Source: Lachnospiraceae bacterium UBA7589 (GTDB lineage Bacteria; Bacillota; Clostridia; Lachnospirales; Lachnospiraceae). Taken from it: 17,358 nt of DNA. The DNA is taken from positions 1 through 17,358 of the forward strand of contig DLKL01000048.1 in assembly GCA_002476495.1 (NCBI GenBank), in the 5' to 3' direction. The notes beneath the pieces are model-generated. The model was not told where the DNA came from. It was given only the letters and a program-made list of their open reading frames with translations, and ran no database searches. The position numbers were made by a program, and so were the translations under genes. Below are positions 7,510 to 13,804 of this stretch, in pieces (positions within the stretch are counted from its first letter, which is position 1; each line of letters opens with the position of its first letter).

Positions 7510-9498
7510 ATGAAGAGAAGAAAAATGGGCATAAAGCTCAGACTGATTTGTCTTGTAACACCTATTCTGCTTATCATGATCATTGCCTTTTTTGCTCTTG
7601 CAGGAAGTGTTGTTTATAAGCTTTCCAAGGAAAAGCTAAAAGAGGAAGCACAGGTCTATGCCGGTGAAATTAATGAATGGACTGATGGTATATTCAGGGA
7701 GCTTAAGGTGTATCAGGAGACTATAGAATCAGGGGTATTGAAGAACGATCAGGAAATCCTTAATTACCTGGAAACAACCTTAGATAAGAATGATGCATAC
7801 CCTGTAGGCCTTTATATGGGAGATGACTCGGGAGTATATCTGGATGGCTCAGGATGGGTTCCGGGAGATGACTGGGTTCTTGAAGAGAGAGACTGGTACA
7901 TTCAGGGAAAGGAAAACCAACAGTTTGCATTTGGAGAACCCTACTATGATTCAATGACAGAGCAGGTTTGTGTGAGCGCTTCTGTCAGAGTGGATTATAA
8001 AAAGGCAGTAAGGGTTCTTGCTACGGATGTATATCTGGATTATGTTTCCAAATGTATAGCTGATATATCGGCAAAGAGTGATGTAAACGCATTTCTGGTT
8101 ACCAGAGGGACAAAAACCATAATTGCCCATGAGAATGGGGAAATGGTAGACGTTAAGCTGGATGAAGGTAATATTAATTCCCTCTATTCGAATATCAGCA
8201 ATGCAATAGACGACAATATAACAGGCTTTACCACAATTAAAGGAGATGAGGGCAAATACTATATCTGTCTTAATCATATAGATAATTCGGACTGGTATCT
8301 GGTTACATATGTTACAAAAAAAGAGGTGCTCGGGGAACTTTACAGAATGGAAAACCTCATGTTGCTTATTGCAATCGCAACAGGAATAATCCTTAATTTC
8401 ATTATTATTAGAATGATGAATGGTATAGTGAAGCCGGTTTCTCATATGACAGAGGTTATTGATAAGATTGCAAAGGGTGATTTTTCACAGAATCTGGACA
8501 GCAGAGGTAAGGATGAAATTGCCAGAATGAGTAATAATATGCAATCCTTTATTAACCAGATGAGAGAAACTATAACAGAGATAACCGATATTGCCGGCTG
8601 GCTTGAAAAACAATCTGTTGAAAATGAGGAGCTTTCTGATTCCTTGAAGGAGTCTTCACATAATCAGGCCGAGGAAATGAATAATCTTGAATCCATGGCA
8701 GAACAACTGTCTGTTGCCGTAGATGATGCTTCAAATCAGATTGCCGGACTTGTGGAACTGGTTGCCAAAACTAATTCAGAAGGTGAAGCGGCAGAAAACA
8801 TGATGAGGGAAAGTGTTGTTATGTCCCGGAATGGTAAAGGGGATATGGAACAGATAATTGTGGGAATGGATAATATAAGTAATAGCATATTTACTCTTTC
8901 AAAGCATATTGACAGTGTAGGGAATGCAATTTCAAAAATAGGGAATATGGTAAATATAATCATTGAAATAGCTGAAGAAACAAATCTTCTTTCCCTTAAT
9001 GCGTCAATAGAGGCTGCAAGGGCCGGAGATGCGGGACGTGGCTTTGCCGTTGTTGCAGAACAGATAGGAAAGCTGGCTGTCAACAGCAGTGAGGCTACAG
9101 ATGAAATCTCCAGGCTTACCATGGAGATACAGACTACAGTTGAGGATGCAGTTGAATATATGAGCTCCAGTGTTGAGGAGGTTAATGCTAATGTACAGAT
9201 TGTTTCCATGGCGAGTGCAACATTTGAAAATCTTTATGGCATGGTAGATGAGACAAGCAACAGAGTACAGACCATGATTGAACTTGTTAATCAGGTAAAG
9301 GTAGTATCGGAGGAAATGAAGAATATTTTCTCAGGCCAGGTTGATACAACAGAGCAGATTGTACATTTGGCAGAGGAGCTTAATATTCATACCGAGAATG
9401 TGTCTAAGGACAGTTCTACTGTGGCTTACAATGCGGGACAGCTTCAGAATGAATCTGCACAGCTTATGGAAAAGGTAAGTAAGTTCATAGTAAAGTAG
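7510..9498 (+). CDS. Methyl-accepting chemotaxis protein with extracellular dCache sensor and HAMP
   Basis: This 662-residue chemoreceptor has the classic transmembrane layout: TM1 (about residues 11-36), an extracellular sensor (37-280), TM2 (about 282-303), a HAMP linker (VKPVSHMTEVIDKIAKGDFS) and a long coiled-coil signalling domain. The tip motif NLLSLNASIEAARAGDAGRG followed by FAVVAEQIGKLA is near residues 491-523. The sensor looks like a double Cache domain: it contains WVLEERDWYIQG near residue 120, an EPYYDSMTEQ segment, and ATDVYLDYVS where Cache proteins carry a conserved Asp. The R-x-W-Y pattern plus that Asp resembles the amino-acid-binding dCache subfamily, so an amino acid ligand is possible but not shown. 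The start has GAGGGGG at 7498-7504 before it. It is a single gene with its own promoter; no clear terminator was seen after it. Confidence 0.94.
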   Translation: MKRRKMGIKLRLICLVTPILLIMIIAFFALAGSVVYKLSKEKLKEEAQVYAGEINEWTDGIFRELKVYQETIESGVLKNDQEILNYLETTLDKNDAYPVGLYMGDDSGVYLDGSGWVPGDDWVLEERDWYIQGKENQQFAFGEPYYDSMTEQVCVSASVRVDYKKAVRVLATDVYLDYVSKCIADISAKSDVNAFLVTRGTKTIIAHENGEMVDVKLDEGNINSLYSNISNAIDDNITGFTTIKGDEGKYYICLNHIDNSDWYLVTYVTKKEVLGELYRMENLMLLIAIATGIILNFIIIRMMNGIVKPVSHMTEVIDKIAKGDFSQNLDSRGKDEIARMSNNMQSFINQMRETITEITDIAGWLEKQSVENEELSDSLKESSHNQAEEMNNLESMAEQLSVAVDDASNQIAGLVELVAKTNSEGEAAENMMRESVVMSRNGKGDMEQIIVGMDNISNSIFTLSKHIDSVGNAISKIGNMVNIIIEIAEETNLLSLNASIEAARAGDAGRGFAVVAEQIGKLAVNSSEATDEISRLTMEIQTTVEDAVEYMSSSVEEVNANVQIVSMASATFENLYGMVDETSNRVQTMIELVNQVKVVSEEMKNIFSGQVDTTEQIVHLAEELNIHTENVSKDSSTVAYNAGQLQNESAQLMEKVSKFIVK

Positions 9499-9545
9499 TT
9501 AAAAGTATTAATTTCTAAAATAATATATTTACTGACAAAACATAA

Positions 9546-9574
9546 TTGCACAAAGCTGTGTGTTTTGATATACT
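9546..9574 (+). promoter_or_regulatory. Sigma-A promoter of the aminotransferase gene
   Basis: TTGCAC (9546-9551), a 17-bp spacer and TATACT (9569-9574), with TG at 9566-9567 giving an extended -10. It lies upstream of the chosen ATG at 9628 and overlaps the longer TTG-initiated reading frame (from 9565), which argues against that longer start. Confidence 0.6.
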
Positions 9575-9627
9575 GTATTACATGTGTAAGTAAGTATACT
9601 AGGGATTATGATAATGGAGGTAACCGG

Positions 9628-10914
9628 ATGAAAGCGTACAAGGATATGACAAAGGATGAGCTGCTCACCTTGAAGACTGCCTTAGAGACTGAATATAAGG
9701 AGGAGGAAGCAAAGGGGCTTAAGCTTAACATGGCAAGAGGCAAGCCTGGCTTTTCACAGTTGGATCTTGCGATGCCTATGCTTGATGTTGTTAACAGCTC
9801 CTCTGATATGAGGACGGTTCTGGGTAATGATACGAGAAACTATGGTGACCTTGACGGTATAGGTGAATGTAGAAGACTTATGGCGGATATGATGGGCGTT
9901 GAGAAGGATAATGTGGTTGTATGCGGTAATTCCAGCCTTAACATAATGTATGACACAGTATCCAGATCAATGACCAAGGGAGTTAATGGTTCAACACCAT
10001 GGTGTAAGCTGGATAAGGTTAAGTTCCTTTGTCCTGTGCCGGGATATGACAGACATTTTGCTATCACTGAATTTTTTGGAATAGAAATGATTAATATTCC
10101 ACTTAATGATGATGGCCCTGATATGGATATGGTAGAGGAGTATGTAAATAATGATCCGGCAGTTAAGGGTATATGGTGTGTTCCAAAATATTCCAACCCA
10201 ACAGGTATATCATATTCTGACCGGGTTGTAAGAAGATTTGCCAATCTTAAGCCGGCAGCTCCTGATTTTAGAATATATTGGGATAATGCATATTGTATTC
10301 ATCATTTGTATGATGATGTGCAGGATGAAATTCTGAATATTCTTGATGAGTGCAAAAAGGCAGGCAATCCGGATATGGTTTATATGTTTGCATCTACATC
10401 CAAGATTAGTTTTCCGGGTTCCGGTGTATCGGCTGTAGCATCATCCCAGGCAAATATAGATTTTATTGAAGCACAGATGACTATACAGACCATAGGACAT
10501 GACAAAATTAATCAGTTGAGGCATACAAGATTCTTTAAAAACATAGATGGTCTTAAAGCCCATATGAAACTGCATGCGGAGCTGTTAAGACCCAAATTTG
10601 AGGCAGTGCTGGATACACTTGACAGAGAACTTAGCGGTCTTGAGATCGGAAGCTGGGTTAAACCAAGAGGTGGGTATTTTATATCCTTTGATGCTATGCC
10701 GGGATGTGCCAAGAAGATAGTTGCTATGTGTAAGGATTTGGGAGTTGTGCTCACAGGAGCTGGAGCAACCTTCCCATATAAAAAGGATCCACAGGATTCC
10801 AATATTCGTATAGCACCATCCTTCCCTACACCTGAAGAGATGAAACAGGCCTCCAAAGCATTTGTGCTTTGTGTTAAGCTTGCCAGCATAGATAAGCTTT
10901 TGGAGAACATGTAA
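9628..10914 (+). CDS. PLP-dependent aminotransferase, PF12897 type (likely aspartate aminotransferase, subgroup Ic)
   Basis: A 428-residue fold-type I aminotransferase. The N-terminus carries NMARGKPGFSQLDLAMPMLD and NYGDLDGIGECRRLMADMMG, both characteristic of the PF12897 (MocR-type aminotransferase domain) group, to which the corynebacterial AspT aspartate aminotransferase belongs. PLP-site residues are visible: N190 in YSNPTG, D219 in WDNAY, and the Schiff-base lysine K259 in STSKISF. R394 in IRIAPSFP is the expected substrate carboxylate-binding arginine. No GntR-type DNA-binding domain is present, so it is an enzyme, not a MocR regulator. The likely reaction is transfer of an amino group between aspartate (or another amino acid) and 2-oxoglutarate. 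ATG 9628 has GGAGG at 9616-9620; the upstream TTG is rejected because the promoter lies within that extension. A strong terminator follows. Confidence 0.88.
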   Translation: MKAYKDMTKDELLTLKTALETEYKEEEAKGLKLNMARGKPGFSQLDLAMPMLDVVNSSSDMRTVLGNDTRNYGDLDGIGECRRLMADMMGVEKDNVVVCGNSSLNIMYDTVSRSMTKGVNGSTPWCKLDKVKFLCPVPGYDRHFAITEFFGIEMINIPLNDDGPDMDMVEEYVNNDPAVKGIWCVPKYSNPTGISYSDRVVRRFANLKPAAPDFRIYWDNAYCIHHLYDDVQDEILNILDECKKAGNPDMVYMFASTSKISFPGSGVSAVASSQANIDFIEAQMTIQTIGHDKINQLRHTRFFKNIDGLKAHMKLHAELLRPKFEAVLDTLDRELSGLEIGSWVKPRGGYFISFDAMPGCAKKIVAMCKDLGVVLTGAGATFPYKKDPQDSNIRIAPSFPTPEEMKQASKAFVLCVKLASIDKLLENM

Positions 10915-10921
10915 TATTCAT

Positions 10922-10953
10922 AAAAGGGGCTGCCGGTGAAGCAGCCCTTTTTT
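10922..10953 (+). terminator. Rho-independent terminator after the aminotransferase gene
   Basis: A stem of GGGCTGC (10927-10933) and GCAGCCC (10941-10947), extended by a G-T pair and an A-tract/T-tract, with a 7-nt loop and six Ts, is a textbook terminator beginning 8 bp after the stop codon. Its end is only 27 bp before the start of the next gene. Confidence 0.93.
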
Positions 10954-10980
10954 AGTTATTATTGTGGTAAAGGAGAAAAT

Positions 10981-11907
10981 ATGGAAGCCTTAAGGATAGT
11001 TATTCCTGTCATAGTTATGCTTATTATTGGCATCGTATGCCGCAGGACTGCTATGATAAATAAAAATGGCGTGGATAATATAAAAAAATTTATTACAACA
11101 GTTGCCCTGCCTGTATCCGTATTTCATGCTGTATCAACGGCAGAATATAATAAAAAGGTTGTATGGGTATTTGCGATTATGTTTGTGGTTGTTGTTATAG
11201 CCTTTTTATGTGGATTTGCATTAAAGAAAGTTATAGAAGAACCATATAGAAAATATTTTCCGTATCTTATGACAATATATGAGGGAGGAATGATGGCATA
11301 TCCCTTATATCAGAGTCTTATGGGAGAAGAATATATGTCAAACATAGCCTTAATTGATGTAAGCTGCGGAATATTTGCTTTTGGAATATATTTTGGAATG
11401 CTTACCGTAACAGATAGTGGAGAAAGGACAGGAGTAAAACAGCTTGTAAAAAATGCTTTCAAATCTCCTGTATTTGTGGCTCTTGTTTTTGGAATTTGTG
11501 TGGGACTTACCGGAGTAATGGGAGAATTTCTTTCTACCGGTCCGGGGATGGTTTATCTTAGCTGTAAGGAAATGATAGCTTCACCTGTAAGTGCCATGAT
11601 ATTACTTTGTGTAGGCTATGAATTTTGCCTTGATAAGGAAATATTTGGCGTATGTTTGAAAACAGTTGCTGTAAGACTTGTGCTACAATCTGTACTTCTG
11701 GGGGGAGTTATAATCATAGCAATAGGAATTGGATTGTCAAAGCCAATGATAATCGGACTTATTTTGTATATGTATACTATACCAAGCCTTTGTCTCAGCA
11801 GCTTTGTGAAGAATGATTATGCATCAAGATATATGTCTACCACGTCTTCAATTTATCTTATTATAACACTTATTGCATATACACTGCTTGCTACAGTTAA
11901 GGTATAA
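10981..11907 (+). CDS. AEC family transporter (auxin efflux carrier-like permease)
   Basis: The 308-residue protein is almost entirely hydrophobic, with about ten membrane helices in two halves, matching the AEC family (PF03547), which in bacteria includes malate/malonate carriers and uncharacterised exporters of organic acids or amino acids. The signature NIKKFITTVALPVSVFHA near residue 35-52 and the GGMMAYPLYQSLMG segment near 103-116 are typical of the first half. ATG 10981 has a strong AAAGGAG (10969-10975) close by. A longer GTG-initiated frame from 10936 would begin inside the terminator loop and is rejected. No promoter fits in the 27 bp between terminator and gene, so it may rely on readthrough from the aminotransferase promoter or a promoter inside that gene. 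Substrate unknown; metabolic linkage to the aminotransferase (for example dicarboxylate transport) is speculation. Confidence 0.86.
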   Translation: MEALRIVIPVIVMLIIGIVCRRTAMINKNGVDNIKKFITTVALPVSVFHAVSTAEYNKKVVWVFAIMFVVVVIAFLCGFALKKVIEEPYRKYFPYLMTIYEGGMMAYPLYQSLMGEEYMSNIALIDVSCGIFAFGIYFGMLTVTDSGERTGVKQLVKNAFKSPVFVALVFGICVGLTGVMGEFLSTGPGMVYLSCKEMIASPVSAMILLCVGYEFCLDKEIFGVCLKTVAVRLVLQSVLLGGVIIIAIGIGLSKPMIIGLILYMYTIPSLCLSSFVKNDYASRYMSTTSSIYLIITLIAYTLLATVKV

Positions 11908-11908
11908 T
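11903..11908 (+). promoter_or_regulatory. Possible -10 box for the ferritin-like gene
   Basis: A perfect TATAAT overlaps the transporter stop codon. The best -35 at correct spacing (TACACT, 11880-11885) is poor, so this is a weak promoter candidate. If used, transcription starts near 11915 and the leader contains the hairpin at 11929-11955. Confidence 0.35.
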
Positions 11909-11928
11909 ATGGACAAAATGTGTAAATA

Positions 11929-11955
11929 ATCTCTTTATACCAAATATAAGGAGAT
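11929..11955 (+). promoter_or_regulatory. Hairpin enclosing the ribosome binding site of the ferritin-like gene
   Basis: ATCTCTTTATA (11929-11939) and TATAAGGAGAT (11945-11955) pair over 11 positions with one G-U pair and a 5-nt loop (CCAAA). The 3' arm contains the whole AAGGAG (11948-11953) used by the ATG at 11962. The structure would hide the ribosome binding site. It lacks a T-run, so it is not a terminator. Function is inferred. Confidence 0.5.
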
Positions 11956-11961
11956 ATTGAT

Positions 11962-12420
11962 ATGATATTAAAAGAAAAAGAAAAAACTGCAATTGAAGAT
12001 TTACAGACCCAGGAAAAAACCTGTGTAGAAAAGTATGCAAAATACGCAGAACAGGCAAAGGATCCTGAATTAAAAAAGCTTTTTGAGACCCTGTCTAAGA
12101 AAGAACAGGAACATTATGATTCGCTGGAACAGGTTCTTAACGGAAGTGTACCGACATGTAACTGTAACGATAGTGACGGCGAGAAGTATACTCCTAAGGC
12201 AACCTATGAGGCTCTTACTAACTCAGAGGACAAAAAATCTGACTGCTTTCTGGCAACAGACTGTATAGCCACAGAAAAGCTGGTTTCCTCGGAATACAAT
12301 ACAGATGTGTTCGTTTTTGAAGATTCCAAGCTTCGTAAGCTGTTGGCTGATATACAGGTAGAAGAGCAGAATCATGCAGAGATGCTTTGGAAATATAAAA
12401 CAGCCAACGGAATGGCATAG
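11962..12420 (+). CDS. Ferritin-like (CotF-related) four-helix protein with possible di-iron site
   Basis: A soluble 152-residue protein made of two similar halves. The first half has E18, then E48-x-x-H51; the second has E105, then E135-x-x-H138. The Glu to ExxH spacing is 30 residues in both, and the halves align without gaps at an offset of 87 (also matching K19/K106, Y25/Y112, D34/D121, L37/L124, L40/L127 and Q49/Q136). Glu plus ExxH in each of two helix pairs is the ligand set of di-iron ferritin-like proteins. The second half (ATEKLVSSEYNTDVF, LRKLLADIQVEEQNH) also resembles CotF-type spore coat proteins (PF07875). A linker with two Cys (CNC, C66 and C68) joins the halves. It could store or oxidise iron, scavenge peroxide, or be a coat-like structural protein. 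It follows the transporter by 54 bp, with a masked ribosome binding site. Confidence 0.78.
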   Translation: MILKEKEKTAIEDLQTQEKTCVEKYAKYAEQAKDPELKKLFETLSKKEQEHYDSLEQVLNGSVPTCNCNDSDGEKYTPKATYEALTNSEDKKSDCFLATDCIATEKLVSSEYNTDVFVFEDSKLRKLLADIQVEEQNHAEMLWKYKTANGMA

Positions 12421-12432
12421 TTTTTCCTATGT

Positions 12433-12472
12433 TTTTAATCTCTTCAAGCAATTTTTAATCTGATTTTAATCT
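12433..12472 (+). repeat. Three phased TTTTAATCT direct repeats upstream of the DUF4342/two-component operon
   Basis: Exact copies of TTTTAATCT lie at 12433-12441, 12453-12461 and 12464-12472. The last two start 11 bp apart and the first two 20 bp apart, so all sit on nearly the same face of the helix. The array ends 9 bp before the predicted -35 box. Direct repeats spaced about 11 bp just upstream of -35 are the usual binding architecture of OmpR/PhoB-family regulators, and one is encoded in this operon. Confidence 0.6.
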
Positions 12473-12481
12473 TTGATGCAT

Positions 12482-12511
12482 TTTACTTTAATTTATGTAG
12501 GGTATTATAAA
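12482..12511 (+). promoter_or_regulatory. Promoter of the DUF4342-RR-HK operon
   Basis: TTTACT (12482-12487, weak -35), an 18-bp spacer and TATAAA (12506-12511). The weak -35 behind phased repeats fits an activator-dependent promoter. Transcription would begin near 12518. Confidence 0.5.
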
Positions 12512-12518
12512 TGCATAA

Positions 12519-12533
12519 GGTTGTTAAACAACC
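12519..12533 (+). promoter_or_regulatory. 15-bp perfect inverted repeat at the predicted transcription start
   Basis: GGTTGTT (12519-12525), one central A, and AACAACC (12527-12533) form a perfect palindrome beginning about at +1. As RNA it could form a small 5-bp hairpin at the 5' end of the transcript; as DNA it could be an operator. There is no T-run, so it is not a terminator. A good AGGAAGGAAG site then leads to the ATG at 12564. Confidence 0.4.
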
Positions 12534-12563
12534 CAAGATTGATTTTCAGGAAGGAAGATTATT

Positions 12564-13103
12564 ATGGATAATTTGGAAAAAGTTGAAAAGGTAAGAGAAA
12601 AAACAGGTATAAGCTATGAGGAGGCTAAGCAGGCCTTAGAGGCAAGTAATTATGATATGCTGGATGCGATTATCTATCTTGAGCAGATGGGGAAAATATC
12701 CGGTTCAGGGGTGTCCAGGTATAGTGCCGGAACCCAGGGACAACCATCAAAGGAATTCGAGATTGTTCAGAGAACATATGAGCAGGATTGCAACAGAACC
12801 TCTGCCCAGGATGTATTCAGCAAATTTGTTAAATGGTGTGGAAGAGTATTAAGAAGAGGCTGTGAAACCAGATTTAACGTTGAAAAACAAGGAAAAAGAA
12901 TACTGTCTGTTCCGGTAATTGTGTTAGTACTGGTTGGCATAATAGCTCTCCCTCTTACTGTAATTCTGCTTATTGTAGGCTTGTTCTGTGACTGCAAATA
13001 TTACTTTGAAGGCTTTATAACTACAACAGTAGATATAAATGAATTGTGTAATAAGGCATCAGATACATGCCGGAATATTAAGAATGATTTTAATGATAAA
13101 TAA
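12564..13103 (+). CDS. UBA-like/DUF4342 domain membrane protein
   Basis: A 179-residue protein whose first 45 residues (LEKVEKVREKTGISYEEAKQALEASNYDMLDAIIYLEQ region) form a UBA/TS-N-like three-helix motif as in the DUF4342 family (PF14242). A polar linker (about 46-92) follows, then RRGCETRFNVEKQGKRILSVP, one long or paired membrane segment (about residues 112-142), and a short tail with DCKYYFEG. UBA-like modules in bacteria bind proteins or elongation factors; in DUF4342 proteins the role is unknown. The protein probably exposes the UBA-like part to the cytoplasm. It is the first gene of a unit with a response regulator (20 bp downstream) and a sensor kinase, so it could modulate the kinase or be the output of an envelope stress response. 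No function is claimed beyond this. Confidence 0.8.
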   Translation: MDNLEKVEKVREKTGISYEEAKQALEASNYDMLDAIIYLEQMGKISGSGVSRYSAGTQGQPSKEFEIVQRTYEQDCNRTSAQDVFSKFVKWCGRVLRRGCETRFNVEKQGKRILSVPVIVLVLVGIIALPLTVILLIVGLFCDCKYYFEGFITTTVDINELCNKASDTCRNIKNDFNDK

Positions 13104-13123
13104 TAATCAGATTAGGAGAAATA

Positions 13124-13804
13124 ATGGCAAATAGGATACTTATAATTGAAGATGAGGCAAATATTGCCAGGTTTGTTGAGCTTGAGCTTATTCATGAGGG
13201 AAATCGGGTTGAAAAGGCTTATGATGGCAGAACAGGTCTTGATATGGCACTGGAAAATGAATATGATCTGATATTGCTTGATGTTATGCTGCCTAAGCTC
13301 AATGGTCTGGAGGTATTAAGGCGGATCAGAACAAGAAAGGAAACCCCTGTAATAATGCTGACTGCCAGAGATGCAGTTATGGATAAGGTTTCCGGTCTTG
13401 ATGCGGGAGCCGACGATTACATAACTAAGCCTTTTGCCATTGAAGAGCTCCTTGCCCGTATAAGGGTTGCACTTAAAAGAAGGAGTGGAATCAGCAGCAC
13501 GCATACTTTGTCTGTAGGTAAAGTCTGTCTTGATGAGGATAGACATGAGGTGACTGTAGAAGGCGAGATTGTAGAGCTTACAAACAGGGAATTTGAACTT
13601 CTTCATACTCTTATGAAGAACAGGAATATTGTCATGGACAGGGAAAAGCTTATGAATCAGGTTTGTGGTTATGATTACATAGGGGAAACAAATATTATTG
13701 ATGTATACGTCAGATATATCAGAACTAAACTGGATGACAGATTTGGTATAAAATTAATACATACCGTCCGTGGAGTAGGATATATCATAAAGGATGGGGA
13801 ATGA
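13124..13804 (+). CDS. OmpR/PhoB family response regulator
   Basis: A 226-residue two-domain regulator. The receiver domain (1-120) shows the acidic pair E9-D10, the phosphoacceptor D53 (LLLDVMLP), T80 (VIMLTARD) and K102 (ITKPF). The C-terminal winged-helix DNA-binding domain (about 130-224) ends with the conserved VYVRYIRTKLDDRF and TVRGVGYII. AGGAG precedes the ATG at 13124. Its last codons overlap the kinase gene by 4 bp (ATGA), so both are co-translated. It probably binds direct repeats, and the phased TTTTAATCT copies at 12433-12472 upstream of its own operon are the obvious candidate target. Confidence 0.96.
   Translation: MANRILIIEDEANIARFVELELIHEGNRVEKAYDGRTGLDMALENEYDLILLDVMLPKLNGLEVLRRIRTRKETPVIMLTARDAVMDKVSGLDAGADDYITKPFAIEELLARIRVALKRRSGISSTHTLSVGKVCLDEDRHEVTVEGEIVELTNREFELLHTLMKNRNIVMDREKLMNQVCGYDYIGETNIIDVYVRYIRTKLDDRFGIKLIHTVRGVGYIIKDGE

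Noticed and set aside
8736..9209. Long minus-strand open frame inside the Cache chemoreceptor (a similar one lies at 3331-3714 in the first chemoreceptor)
   Set aside because: These are reverse shadows of the repetitive coiled-coil coding sequence, with no ribosome binding site and low-complexity Ser/Thr/Ile-rich translation.
9545..9567. Weak hairpin CACA-AAGC-TGTG after the second chemoreceptor as a terminator
   Set aside because: The stem is only 4 bp and it overlaps the predicted aminotransferase promoter.
9565..9627. TTG start extending the aminotransferase by 21 residues
   Set aside because: The predicted -10 box (9569-9574) lies in it and the ATG at 9628 has a GGAGG at good distance; the extra residues do not resemble the family.
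10936..10980. GTG start extending the AEC transporter by 15 residues
   Set aside because: It would start in the loop of the aminotransferase terminator, and the ATG at 10981 has a strong AAAGGAG.
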